Virus record (IMG/VR): IMGVR_UViG_3300042564_002819
Span: 202,025 to 266,024 of that record
Strand: one strand, 5' to 3'
DNA from: a virus
Length of the DNA stretch: 64,000 nucleotides
The position numbers were made by a program, and so were the translations under genes. Below, piece after piece: positions 26,669 to 34,713 of the stretch (its first letter is position 1; every line of letters starts with the position of its first letter). The notes under the pieces were generated by a model. It worked only from the letters and a program-made list of their open reading frames with translations. It did no database searches and was not told the DNA's origin.

Positions 26669-26950
26669 TTAAAATAGCAGGTGTATCACTGTCCAGTCCG
26701 ATTCAGTGAGTTCATGTTCATCTACGTATACTTCAACAGTAGGGCTATGTCTCGGATGTGGTCTGAATACAGTAATTCTTTTTTCAATAAAACCAAACTG
26801 AGGTGGTGTTAGAGCAGCTCGTAACCACGCATCGTGCTGGTGAGCATTACGTGTGTTGGGTCGGCGTGTGTATGCTCTTGGTCCTAGGTGACTGAATACG
26901 CCACTGCGGCTGTATACCGCTACACTATTGATTTCTGATATCTTACGCAT
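26669..26950 (-). CDS. Phage protein, last of a four-gene minus operon
   Basis: 93 aa, MRKISEINSVAVYSRSGVFS; HQHDAWLRAALTPPQFGFIE and a C-terminal EVYVDEHELTESDWTVIHLL. Convergent with the structural gene (3 nt gap). AAGAGAACGGCA precedes ATG. Unknown. Confidence 0.5.
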   Translation of the reverse strand: MRKISEINSVAVYSRSGVFSHLGPRAYTRRPNTRNAHQHDAWLRAALTPPQFGFIEKRITVFRPHPRHSPTVEVYVDEHELTESDWTVIHLLF

Positions 26951-26977
26951 TGCCGTTCTCTTAATCTCACAGGGTTA

Positions 26978-26988
26978 ACAGCGGGGCC
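26978..26988 (+). repeat. Oriented 11-mer ACAGCGGGGCC, copy 8
   Basis: Directly after the stop of the minus gene at 26989. Confidence 0.85.
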
Positions 26989-27306
26989 TTACACAGCTAA
27001 CTGTAGCAGTGTTAGGTGTCGTTCTGAACGTAAGAACAAGCGTTCTTCTACCGTTTCTTGTATGCTGTTTTTAGATGTATAGCGGCGGTACTGTGAACTC
27101 CACGTGCCCTCGGGGTTGCCGTACCGATAATAACGGTCCCCCAGTACTGAACCGGCTGCACGTTCGTATCGGGTTTTTTCTTGCCAAGGGTGACCCGGTT
27201 CAAATGCATTGCTGCTGGCTGGCCAACTCCACATCAGCATCAATTCAAAGCCTGCTCTGTGCATTCGATATCTACGATCCAGTCGGACTGTTCTATATTG
27301 GCTCAT
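26989..27306 (-). CDS. Phage protein, unknown function
   Basis: 105 aa, MSQYRTVRLDRRYRMHRAGF, then ELMLMWSWPASSNAFEPGHP and RYYRYGNPEGTWSSQYRRYT; Arg/Tyr/Trp-rich and basic. Start overlaps the upstream stop (ATGA) and GGAG lies 10 nt before. Unknown; may bind nucleic acid or membrane. Confidence 0.55.
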   Translation of the reverse strand: MSQYRTVRLDRRYRMHRAGFELMLMWSWPASSNAFEPGHPWQEKTRYERAAGSVLGDRYYRYGNPEGTWSSQYRRYTSKNSIQETVEERLFLRSERHLTLLQLAV

Positions 27307-27539
27307 TCCAGTAACTCTCCTGAACTCACTATCAACTGCATAGCAAAACGTTGTCGCTCTGTCAACTCCGGTAGGTGTATCCAGTATTCACCGTCTGACA
27401 CGCAGTAGAGGTGGTCGTCTCTCACAAAGTCGGGGTCGATGCCGGAACTGCGTAACCATGCAGCTAACTGATCCAACTCACGATCAATCTGTGTGCCTTC
27501 GAACTGTGCTATCTCGCCGTAGTATATTCTATAACGCAT
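27303..27539 (-). CDS. Phage protein, unknown function
   Basis: 78 aa from MRYRIYYGEIAQFEGTQIDR, then ELDQLAAWLRSSGIDPDFVR and C-terminal LPELTERQRFAMQLIVSSGE. Start TGATG on the upstream stop. Small alpha/beta. Confidence 0.55.
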   Translation of the reverse strand: MRYRIYYGEIAQFEGTQIDRELDQLAAWLRSSGIDPDFVRDDHLYCVSDGEYWIHLPELTERQRFAMQLIVSSGELLE

Positions 27540-27934
27540 CAGCGGCTCACAAGGTATAACAAAGCCAAAGCTGCCAGTATCCAAAAGCCCGGGGTCACAG
27601 TGCTGCTGGTGTTGCGAGGTCCTCTGCGTCGTTGGCGTTTTTTTGTACCAAATAGCAGGTTTCTCCAAAACTGTTGTGCTCGTCGGGCTTCTCTACGCCG
27701 CTGTGCTTCGGTAGGTGTACTGTTTCTAGAAATGGTCTTAGTGTGAACGAATCCAGCACCATCACGCCAGGTTTGTGTAATTTTACTACCGGTCTTGGAG
27801 TTACTGGTATAGGTAGTGCGAAAGTTTTTACTTCCGTTAGAAACAGAATTGGTAATGCTGCTGTTGCTGTTATTAACAGTAGTGGTTCTTCTTGAACCCA
27901 CGCCGGTTTTTTTAGAAGTTCTCTTGTATGCCAT
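27539..27934 (-). CDS. Basic low-complexity protein with C-terminal membrane helix
   Basis: 131 aa. N-terminal two thirds are Ser/Thr/Asn/Arg-rich (MAYKRTSKKTGVGSRRTTTV; NNSNSSITNSVSNGSKNF), then an Arg-rich helix and C-terminal PGFWILAALALLYLVSR, a membrane anchor. Tail-anchored, so the basic part would face the cytoplasm and could hold DNA or RNA at the membrane. ACGAGGC precedes ATG. Confidence 0.6.
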   Translation of the reverse strand: MAYKRTSKKTGVGSRRTTTVNNSNSSITNSVSNGSKNFRTTYTSNSKTGSKITQTWRDGAGFVHTKTISRNSTPTEAQRRREARRAQQFWRNLLFGTKKRQRRRGPRNTSSTVTPGFWILAALALLYLVSR

Positions 27935-27953
27935 TGATGCCTCGTTTGATTGC

Positions 27954-27983
27954 AGTCTAGCATAAACTGGTCTGGGTTGTCAA
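27954..27983 (-). promoter_or_regulatory. Early promoter of 26669-27934 operon
   Basis: TTGACA, 18 bp, TAGACT. Confidence 0.65.
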
Positions 27984-27988
27984 CAGTA

Positions 27989-27996
27989 GATAAATA
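27989..27996 (+). promoter_or_regulatory. Late promoter GATAAATA
   Basis: 5 nt before the ATG at 28002; short leader. Confidence 0.6.
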
Positions 27997-28001
27997 TTCA
28001 C

Positions 28002-29162
28002 ATGCGATTTAATGAAATTTCAGTGACCGAAGCCACAGTAGACAACATTAGAGTGATAAGACAGCTGACCAATGCTATTTGGAGCAGTATACCTGAAGTG
28101 CCTGAAGGTACAGTTCGTGATGTGTATCTAAGTCAACTCAGTGGCTTTGATAGAATATACAACATGTATAAGGATCACAGTAAGTTCAGTAAGCCGTTTG
28201 CTGTTATGGAAACTACAAAGCTTCGCATTGTTAATGATCCTGAATACCAAGATCGTTACTACAAAAAGGAGCAAGGTGTTTGGGGATATCACAGTTCAAA
28301 CGATAACCTATTGTTGGTGTGGTTAGACAATATAAGAGACAGTCTGGGCTACTCACCGGACAGTCATGCTCGCAGTACACTGGCACACGAAATACGACAT
28401 CTGTTCCAGTACGCACTGTATCCCAAGTACTTTAACGATCGTCAAGCGTTTTCTAAACCCTATGAAAGTCAGCAGATTGAAATTGATGCTGTGTGGAGTC
28501 AGCTGTTAGGATCCGAACTTGACGTAGAAGATTATAGAGGTTATCCTCAAGACTTTGTTGAAGAAGTAATCAATCAGCTAACAGCTAGAAAAAAATTGAG
28601 TAATCGAGAAATCGAACACTACCGACGCAAAACTATAAAATACTATCGTCAGTTCTTTGACGAGAATACCGAAGCAGAATGGCGTAGGCTAATTGCTAAC
28701 TGGGGCCGAGAAGTACAAAAGCACAGCCACTATTCAGTTGAAAACTTTGTTGGCGATGTAATGCAAGAGCTAGATGACTACATTGAATACAAAATCAACA
28801 ATCCAAAAATCAAACAACAGGTATTAGATTACTACGCTGGCGAAACACGCAAAGAATATAAAAAGCTATCGTCAGGTCACAGACAGAATCGCAAGAGAAT
28901 GGCTGCAATTGAACGTTTAGTTCCTGTATGGCAAAAAATTGTTGATCAGTATCATGATCAATGGTTTGACCCTAAGGTCAGCAGTGTTAAACTAACGATG
29001 CAGATACTCGGTGACATGAGAGACAGCATGGACCAGATTGCCGGCTCGGATTATGATTTGAGAGGTAAACTTTCAGCATGGTTTGGCAACATGACTAGAG
29101 AAAGAATTGCTAACTCACGTGAATGGTCTAAGGCACCACCGACTCCGGGAAACAGTCAATGA
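28002..29162 (+). CDS. Probable packaged Zn-metallopeptidase-like protein (HExxH)
   Basis: 386 aa. The N-terminus MRFNEISVTEATVDN fits the shared capsid-targeting-like pattern. At about residue 128 STLAHEIRHLFQYALYPKYF has the HExxH zinc site of gluzincin-type proteases; the rest is a charged helical domain (RKKLSNREIEHYRRKTIKYY). No ribosome-binding site is strong. If packaged, it would be delivered with the DNA and could cut a host protein. Protease activity is inferred from the motif alone. Confidence 0.6.
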   Translation: MRFNEISVTEATVDNIRVIRQLTNAIWSSIPEVPEGTVRDVYLSQLSGFDRIYNMYKDHSKFSKPFAVMETTKLRIVNDPEYQDRYYKKEQGVWGYHSSNDNLLLVWLDNIRDSLGYSPDSHARSTLAHEIRHLFQYALYPKYFNDRQAFSKPYESQQIEIDAVWSQLLGSELDVEDYRGYPQDFVEEVINQLTARKKLSNREIEHYRRKTIKYYRQFFDENTEAEWRRLIANWGREVQKHSHYSVENFVGDVMQELDDYIEYKINNPKIKQQVLDYYAGETRKEYKKLSSGHRQNRKRMAAIERLVPVWQKIVDQYHDQWFDPKVSSVKLTMQILGDMRDSMDQIAGSDYDLRGKLSAWFGNMTRERIANSREWSKAPPTPGNSQ

Positions 29163-30016
29163 GATACAGTGAAATTGCAGAACGCAAACAGCAACGCACA
29201 GAAATTATGTATCACGGTACCAGCAGTAATCTTGTGCCCAGCATACTAAAGAATGGGCTGTTGGCTGCTCCACCAAAGAAAACATATGATATTGATACCT
29301 ACGGTGCTTCGACTGCTAGTATGGGCGGAGTATATGTTACGCCCTCGAGAGAATACGCAGAGGAAATATCAAGAGAGTCTGCAGAAACACACGGCGGCAA
29401 ACCTGCAATGGTAACCATACAGTATGTTAGAGGCAGTGCTGATCTTGACGAGGATGATATTGTTGCTGCAATAAGTCAAGCTGCTAGTGATGTAATGCGT
29501 CGTCTTTCTCAGAAAGCACCTGCCCAAGCTGCAACTAGAGATTTTGATACACAACAGACTGCACAGCCCGATCCGCTGTCACAGTACAGTTCGTTGAGTT
29601 ATCCACAAGAAGGTTGGGCGACTGACCGAATGATACGTAACAAGAAAGCGTATGCTGTGGAGATAGCAAAACAATCAATACAGCAATTAAGCAAGAAGTC
29701 AAAGCCAAGACGCACTGCATATGATTTAATTGTACAGATTGCCGCAGGATTGCTTGACCAAGCTGCACAGGAATCGGATGTGAGAGAACGTTGGAATATG
29801 ATACGTTTTGGTGCGTATGACGTAGTAAGACAAAACATGGAAGAGCCATTAGGACAACTAATGCGACAGATATCTCCAGATGTGGCAGGACAGGATAGTG
29901 AAGCACCTAGAAGAATCAACAGAGACGTTAAGTTCAGCGGCAAGACCAAGATAGTTAAAATAGAAGTAGGTGATCAAGTGATTTACCCAAGAGGACAACG
30001 TAATGAGATACAATGA
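29159..30016 (+). CDS. Probable packaged ADP-ribosyltransferase-like protein
   Basis: 285 aa. N-terminal MRYSEIAERKQQRTE has the targeting-like pattern; residues 17-36 MYHGTSSNLVPSILKNGLLA and 56-72 GGVYVTPSREYAEEISR give the YHGTS ... GL ... GVYVT order of ADP-ribosyltransferase/RNA phosphotransferase folds (H and Y of the NAD site). The C-terminal half is helical, with RRTAYDLIVQIAAGLLDQAA. Overlaps the upstream gene by ATGA. T4 Alt is the known precedent of a packaged, injected ART. The catalytic Glu is not certain. Confidence 0.6.
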   Translation: MRYSEIAERKQQRTEIMYHGTSSNLVPSILKNGLLAAPPKKTYDIDTYGASTASMGGVYVTPSREYAEEISRESAETHGGKPAMVTIQYVRGSADLDEDDIVAAISQAASDVMRRLSQKAPAQAATRDFDTQQTAQPDPLSQYSSLSYPQEGWATDRMIRNKKAYAVEIAKQSIQQLSKKSKPRRTAYDLIVQIAAGLLDQAAQESDVRERWNMIRFGAYDVVRQNMEEPLGQLMRQISPDVAGQDSEAPRRINRDVKFSGKTKIVKIEVGDQVIYPRGQRNEIQ

Positions 30017-31268
30017 TATTAAAATCATATTAGAATACGATAGATCTCGAACTGTGCAACGCTTTGGTGATAAAATCTCTGCAAGGGCAAAGTCAGAACC
30101 TACACTGCGTGGAATAAACCCTGATTCAGTAATAGATACTGTTATGCAGGAAATAGAACAAAGTGATCCTACAGCCAATAAACAATACGTTGTGTGGATG
30201 GCCACACAGTATATAAAAGGACAACTAAAGTTTGAAGACATCTACAAACTCAAAGCGGACCTAACACAGTTTTCTGATCCTAAGTTTAGATCAGAAATGA
30301 AACGTAGAAACATCACAGCCGACATCAATCAGTATACTCCTAGAGGATTAGCGGATCTTGTTACAAAACTATCCTCTACAGATATTGCACAACCAGATGA
30401 CACTGACACCGCAGTCGAAGGTGCAAAAGTATTGTATGATGGACCGTTGGGCAAGCTGGTCATTCCGGAAACTGAAGCGGCCAGTTGTGCTTTGGGTAGC
30501 GGAACTCGTTGGTGCACCGCAGCAGACAAAAACAACATGTTCAATACCTACAGCAGTCAAGGTCCGTTGTACATTTGGTTTGAACGTAAGAATAAAAGCA
30601 TTGGCAAGAAGTTTCAGTTTCATTTTGAAAGTGGCCAGTTTATGGACGCACAGGATTCACCTATCAGTGGGGAAATATTAGATTACTTTGCTAATCAGAA
30701 TCCGGTAACTGCTAAACTGTTCAAGCAAAAGAATCCGCAGATGTATGAGTTGGTGCAGGATTGGGCTGACTATCAAGAGCGTGAACCAGATGATGATGGC
30801 GATCGTCCGTACGACGACGCACTGGAAGATCTAGAAGTAGAAAATTTCATTCCAATGCTAACAGACGAACAGTTGTTGGCACTGTTGAAAAAATATCGTT
30901 ACGTTACTGATCTAAGAAAAATGGTATTGCGTGTAATTGACAGCAGCAGGCCTGCATTATCAATGGAATTGAGTACAAAATCTCCTGCCTCGGCATATGA
31001 CTACGCAAAACGCAATCCTGGAAAGGTTTCGGATGAACACATTAAGCTGATAGCCAGCGATCCGAAAACTGCTTATTTCTATGCACAGTACGAACTCAAA
31101 GGGCCTTTTCCTGAGGGCGAAGCTGCTATTGCAACAGAACCTTCTTACTCATTCTATTATGCAGATAAGGTATTGAATGGCAGATTCCCTGCAGGAGAAC
31201 CAGCAATGAAGACTAGACCCGAGACTTGGAATCAATATCAAAAGTATATTGCTAAGTCTGGTTCTTAG
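30003..31268 (+). CDS. Packaged-type protein with RWCT domain and C-terminal repeats
   Basis: 421 aa; N-terminus MRYNDIKIILEYDR is targeting-like. Residues 160-225 hold ALGSGTRWCTAADKNNMFNT, GPLYIWFER, KFQFHFESGQFMDAQDSPIS, a domain found in phage and bacterial proteins of unknown role. The C-terminus has about 26-residue repeats (ASAYDYAKRNPGKV; TAYFYAQYELKGPFPEGEAA; YSFYYADKVLNGRFPAGEPA). Overlaps the ART-like gene by 14 nt; all three form one late operon. Confidence 0.6.
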   Translation: MRYNDIKIILEYDRSRTVQRFGDKISARAKSEPTLRGINPDSVIDTVMQEIEQSDPTANKQYVVWMATQYIKGQLKFEDIYKLKADLTQFSDPKFRSEMKRRNITADINQYTPRGLADLVTKLSSTDIAQPDDTDTAVEGAKVLYDGPLGKLVIPETEAASCALGSGTRWCTAADKNNMFNTYSSQGPLYIWFERKNKSIGKKFQFHFESGQFMDAQDSPISGEILDYFANQNPVTAKLFKQKNPQMYELVQDWADYQEREPDDDGDRPYDDALEDLEVENFIPMLTDEQLLALLKKYRYVTDLRKMVLRVIDSSRPALSMELSTKSPASAYDYAKRNPGKVSDEHIKLIASDPKTAYFYAQYELKGPFPEGEAAIATEPSYSFYYADKVLNGRFPAGEPAMKTRPETWNQYQKYIAKSGS

Positions 31269-31599
31269 GACTTAATGGAAGTATTCCTGAGCTAGCTCTG
31301 TTAATAAGATCATAGTAGGATTGTTTTAGAGGAATACCGGCTGCATCTAAGTGATAGGCAGCTTCTTTAAGTGCAGCTAGCAGTTCTGGAGCACAAGCTA
31401 TTAATTTTATATTGGCTTCTTGGTATTCGTTGGACAGCACGGGTTTGATATTGCTGTCACGCAATATTCCGGGCATAACAGAAGTTGAATCCACAGTTAG
31501 TCGAGGATATGCCAATGGTATTACTGCAACCAAGTATCCTTCTCTGTCTACTATTACTCCGTTTTCTTGATCAATAATAGTCCATGGCAACGGACTCAT
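31252..31599 (-). CDS. Phage protein with APELLAALKEA motif
   Basis: 115 aa from MSPLPWTIIDQENGVIVDRE; a start 24 nt earlier (31623) is possible. NIKLIACAPELLAALKEAAY is a helix widely found in small phage proteins (A-PELL-AL). TATAAATA lies on the minus strand at 31628-31635. Overlaps the convergent gene by 17 nt. Unknown function. Confidence 0.6.
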   Translation of the reverse strand: MSPLPWTIIDQENGVIVDREGYLVAVIPLAYPRLTVDSTSVMPGILRDSNIKPVLSNEYQEANIKLIACAPELLAALKEAAYHLDAAGIPLKQSYYDLINRASSGILPLSPKNQT

Positions 31600-31627
31600 A
31601 GTATTGTTCTGAATAAAAAACATACAA

Positions 31628-31645
31628 TATTTATAGCGATAAATA
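31628..31645. promoter_or_regulatory. Divergent late promoters
   Basis: Minus strand TATAAATA (31628-31635) and plus strand GATAAATA (31638-31645) nearly back to back, for the genes at 31252-31599 and 31673. Confidence 0.6.
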
Positions 31646-31672
31646 TGTGTACTCAACAAAGGAGATCTTATC

Positions 31673-31885
31673 ATGAGCACACTTAATCGCATCACAGTAG
31701 ACCTTGAACTTGGACAAACAATTCTAGTAGGACCAAACAACAAGCCTGCACAGATTACTAAGATTGAATATCATCCAAAGTCTGGCGAGATCTCCCTTAA
31801 CACAACTCGCGGACCCCGCAATGCTTTAACTTTTAAATTGCCCCTGGCTGAAGAGCTCGAAGACCCTGCGGATCGATTTAGATAA
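31673..31885 (+). CDS. Small conserved phage protein
   Basis: 70 aa, MSTLNRITVDLELGQTILVG, PNNKPAQITKIEYHPKSGEI, then SLNTTRGPRNALTFKL: a small beta barrel. AAAGGAGA precedes ATG. Late promoter upstream. Confidence 0.6.
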   Translation: MSTLNRITVDLELGQTILVGPNNKPAQITKIEYHPKSGEISLNTTRGPRNALTFKLPLAEELEDPADRFR

Positions 31886-31897
31886 GGTAAATACACT

Positions 31898-32143
31898 ATG
31901 AGAGTAGATGAAGTATTAACCCGTGAAGATGACGTAGAAGAATGGAAAGCCAGTAAAGAGCTTTGCAAATCTAGTCGTGGAAACAACTCTTTGGGTGCTT
32001 CAGCTTTGGCCAGCTGTAAGTCGCAAGGATATCGAAGACGAGATAGCAAAGTTAAACATACCATTGGTAAAAAGCGTCAGAATATATCCGGGCGAAAAAT
32101 AAAAGGCAAAGCCTATGGCGGTCCGCTGCCTGACTGGAGTTAA
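31898..32143 (+). CDS. Small basic packaged-type protein
   Basis: 81 aa. MRVDEVLTREDDVEEW is targeting-like; a T4 protease-type site (V-E-E) follows. The rest is very basic: SRGNNSLGASALASCKSQGY, RRRDSKVKHTIGKKRQNISG. Likely a DNA-binding internal protein of the head. Confidence 0.6.
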   Translation: MRVDEVLTREDDVEEWKASKELCKSSRGNNSLGASALASCKSQGYRRRDSKVKHTIGKKRQNISGRKIKGKAYGGPLPDWS

Positions 32144-32145
32144 CT

Positions 32146-32673
32146 GTGAGCCGGGTCGGAAAATTCTTAATAACACGGCCCACAGTTGATTTAGGATTTT
32201 TTAAACAGCAGGTTATATTGCTGTATGAAGAAACTCAAGCTGGTACTGCTGGTGTTTGCCTAACTTACCCTACTCATCTTTGTTTAAAAGATATAGCATT
32301 GCAAATGGGAGTTGACTATCCTACAAAGCTTCATCCGATTTACAAAGGTGGTCCGATTGCTCAGTCATCGATAGTAATGATTCACACAGATGAATTTATT
32401 ACTGCTAACACTTTGCATACAGGTAAGGGTATAGACATATCATCAGACGACCTAATGATTCTAAAACTTTTGGAAGGCAACGAGCCAAAAAAGTTTAGAT
32501 TGATTGCAGGAGGATGTCGATGGTTACCAGGACAGCTTGATCGAGAAATTGAAAGAGGATTTTGGTTAGTATCTAATTTAAAAAAAGAAATAGCATTTGA
32601 CTTAGATAAAGAACAACAGTGGAAGGCCGCAATCGAACATGCAAGTAGTGAGTTGGTTGCACAGTATTTTTAG
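32146..32673 (+). CDS. YqgE/AlgH family protein (UPF0301)
   Basis: 175 aa, GTG start 3 nt after the previous stop. GKFLITRPTVDLGFFKQQVI, GTAGVCLTYPTHLCL, IYKGGPIAQSSIVMIHTDEF and LIAGGCRWLPGQLDREIERG follow the order of YqgE (GGP..., H, G-GW--GQL--E). The bacterial family is of unclear role. In phages it is seen now and then. Context is late/packaged genes. Confidence 0.75.
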   Translation: MSRVGKFLITRPTVDLGFFKQQVILLYEETQAGTAGVCLTYPTHLCLKDIALQMGVDYPTKLHPIYKGGPIAQSSIVMIHTDEFITANTLHTGKGIDISSDDLMILKLLEGNEPKKFRLIAGGCRWLPGQLDREIERGFWLVSNLKKEIAFDLDKEQQWKAAIEHASSELVAQYF

Positions 32674-32681
32674 AGGTAATT

Positions 32682-33032
32682 ATGAAAAAAACAATAGCAG
32701 CACTACTAATAGCAACATCACCTGCACTAGCCCAAGAAGAAGAAAATCCATTTGGCACTGTACTGGAAGTACATGTTAAAGGATATTGTGCAACCAAGGG
32801 CGTGGGATATCTAAATGAAAGAAAGATATCTTACGGGGAAACACCTTTATTTTATGCAAATGGTGCATCAATTTTAGTCAACGAAGACAATTCAACGGTT
32901 GACTCACCCGGTACTCTCATAGTATTATCTAACCAAAGCACAGGAACAATGAGTGTTGCTATGCTTTACCCAGATGGAGTAGCTTGTGAGATATTAACTG
33001 GAATAGATTTCACACCGTACATAGAAAAATGA
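32682..33032 (+). CDS. Exported small protein
   Basis: 116 aa. Signal peptide MKKTIAALLIATSPALAQ, cleavage after ALA. The mature part has two cysteines (GYCATKGVGY and VACEILTG) likely paired, and beta-rich sequence. AGAGGTAA precedes ATG. Periplasmic protein, unknown role. Confidence 0.65.
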   Translation: MKKTIAALLIATSPALAQEEENPFGTVLEVHVKGYCATKGVGYLNERKISYGETPLFYANGASILVNEDNSTVDSPGTLIVLSNQSTGTMSVAMLYPDGVACEILTGIDFTPYIEK

Positions 33033-33051
33033 AATAGAAAGAACTTAAAAA

Positions 33052-33582
33052 ATGTCAGACACATTGCTTATTAACGCAGACGGCCAGCCAGTTAGTCTAG
33101 TGCCTCTAAGTGCGGTAAGCTGGAAAGAAGCAATCCTATATATGTACCACGACAAGTGCGATGTATTGGAATGGTACGACGATTGGGTTGTGCATTCGGC
33201 TAATTGGGAAACAAAAGTCCCGGCGGTAATCATGCTACGTGATTACCTACGCAGAAACACATCACCACGCTTCTCGAAGAGCAATGTGTATCTGCGTGAC
33301 CTTTATACTTGCCAATACTGCAATACTAAAGTGACCAACAAGACTGCAACCATGGACCACGTAATTCCTTTGAGTCGTGGCGGAAAAACCAGTTGGGAAA
33401 ATATTATCACAGCTTGTGCTCCGTGCAACAGTCGCAAAGCTAACTTTAGTCGCATGAAGCCTAACTACAAGCCGTATCAACCGGGCTACTACGAATTAGT
33501 TCGCAAGCGTAAGCAAATGCCATTTGATGTCAAGCACGAAAGCTGGTATCAATGGTTAGGGCTTGATGACGTAATAGCGTAG
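33052..33582 (+). CDS. HNH endonuclease
   Basis: 176 aa. Residues 82-133 form the HNH domain: VYLRDLYTCQYCNTKVT, TMDHVIPLSRGGKTSWENII, TACAPCNSRKAN, with two CxxC zinc pairs and the DHxxP active site. N-terminal 80 residues are a domain (LINADGQPVSLVPLSAVSWK) common in HNH proteins of marine T4-like phages. Could be a homing enzyme or a repair/packaging nuclease. Confidence 0.8.
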   Translation: MSDTLLINADGQPVSLVPLSAVSWKEAILYMYHDKCDVLEWYDDWVVHSANWETKVPAVIMLRDYLRRNTSPRFSKSNVYLRDLYTCQYCNTKVTNKTATMDHVIPLSRGGKTSWENIITACAPCNSRKANFSRMKPNYKPYQPGYYELVRKRKQMPFDVKHESWYQWLGLDDVIA

Positions 33583-33584
33583 AA

Positions 33585-33995
33585 TCAACGCATCCAGGCA
33601 ACACGCTTGCCGGATGCAACTCTACGATCATATTCTTCAGCTGACGACGGAAATCTCCAAGCCCAAATAGCTACCAACGCTAAGAATATACCTGAATAAA
33701 TTACAGCCTTGATGTTCCCTGTTGATAGCCAAGTTATCAACAGGGTGCTTCCCATTGTGACCAACATAAAGTATTTTAATTTCTGCGGGAATATTCTTTT
33801 TTCTTCCCATCCTCGCAGGAATGGTCCAAACAGTTTATGACTGTATATCCAACGATGCATACGATCACTGCTACGAGCAAAACAATATGCAGCACCAACA
33901 GCAGGTGTACTCCAAGGAATGCCGGGTGTAACCACACCAATATATGCAATTCCTAGTAATAATATCCCTAGACTAAACCACAGTGTTTTTTTCAT
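33585..33995 (-). CDS. DUF454 (YbaN)-like membrane protein
   Basis: 136 aa from MKKTLWFSLGILLLGIAYIG. GVVTPGIPWSTPAVGAAYCF then ARSSDRMHRWIYSHKLFGPF follow the YbaN/DUF454 pattern; three to four membrane helices in all. Convergent with the HNH gene. Inner-membrane protein of unknown function; phage copies are rare. Confidence 0.65.
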   Translation of the reverse strand: MKKTLWFSLGILLLGIAYIGVVTPGIPWSTPAVGAAYCFARSSDRMHRWIYSHKLFGPFLRGWEEKRIFPQKLKYFMLVTMGSTLLITWLSTGNIKAVIYSGIFLALVAIWAWRFPSSAEEYDRRVASGKRVAWMR

Positions 33996-34140
33996 TGTTA
34001 TTTTTTTCTTTTCGATGAACTGTGGTATCGTAATAATCAAATACACCGTAAACTGTGTATATTCTAATAATGCCCATCTCAGCAAAAGATTCTTCTGCTA
34101 AAATCCAATCATTCCAACATTCTTTAATAAATTTCCACAT
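33973..34140 (-). CDS. 55-aa protein upstream of the DUF454-like gene
   Basis: MWKFIKECWNDWILAEESFA, then EMGIIRIYTVYGVFDYYDTT and a basic tail VHRKEKNNNEKNTVV. The end overlaps the DUF454-like start by 23 nt in another frame. No clear ribosome-binding site. Aromatic strands suggest a folded protein. Confidence 0.45.
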   Translation of the reverse strand: MWKFIKECWNDWILAEESFAEMGIIRIYTVYGVFDYYDTTVHRKEKNNNEKNTVV

Positions 34141-34151
34141 ACTGTATTTAA

Positions 34152-34159
34152 CATAAATA
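34152..34159 (+). promoter_or_regulatory. Late promoter (CATAAATA)
   Basis: 19 nt before the gene at 34178. Confidence 0.5.
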
Positions 34160-34177
34160 ATTCATAGGAGAGTTGTT

Positions 34178-34408
34178 ATGGAAGATGATGTAATCAAGGT
34201 TAATGTTGCACTTTTTATGCGTTTGTTAGAGCTTGCTAGAGAAGATGTCAAAGATGATATGAGTTTGCATTTTGTTACTGAAATAGTCACACGACTCAGT
34301 CAAGACCGTGTTGTAACCATGGATGATTATGATAACATTCTTGCTTACATGAACAAGAATAAAAAGAGTGATGAATTAGAGACTATCAAGCGACTAGGCG
34401 GAATATAA
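34178..34408 (+). CDS. Small conserved phage protein
   Basis: 76 aa, MEDDVIKVNVALFMRLLELA, REDVKDDMSLHFVTEIVTRL, ending SDELETIKRLGGI. All helical. ATAGGAGAG precedes ATG; the stop overlaps the next start (TAATG). Common neighbour of the next gene in marine T4-like phages. Confidence 0.65.
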   Translation: MEDDVIKVNVALFMRLLELAREDVKDDMSLHFVTEIVTRLSQDRVVTMDDYDNILAYMNKNKKSDELETIKRLGGI

Positions 34409-34713
34409 TGAGAGCAACTGATGTAATTAGAAGTGTATTAGATTTAATTGATCAAATGGATACAGGTAGTGGTCATCGTCAGAACCCTCCCGAACTGTTA
34501 CCCACATACAACGATGATGGAGAATTGGTATCTCGATTCCGTCAAATATATCAAATACTGGACAATCGAGATTCACCAACACAGTACAGCAATACACCTA
34601 ATGAGGTTGTAACTGATGTTGCTAGTGTAACAACTGATGTAGGCGGCGGTCCTAACGGTATCAAACATCCAGATGATATACGTGTTAAAGATCCACAAGG
34701 ATACAGACAATGA
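34408..34713 (+). CDS. Conserved packaged-type protein
   Basis: 101 aa. MRATDVIRSVLDLIDQMDTG at the N-terminus fits the targeting-like pattern; PNGIKHPDDIRVKDPQGYRQ at the C-terminus is strongly conserved in marine T4-like phages as I recall. Unstructured acidic middle. Ends 4 nt inside the next gene. Confidence 0.65.
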   Translation: MRATDVIRSVLDLIDQMDTGSGHRQNPPELLPTYNDDGELVSRFRQIYQILDNRDSPTQYSNTPNEVVTDVASVTTDVGGGPNGIKHPDDIRVKDPQGYRQ

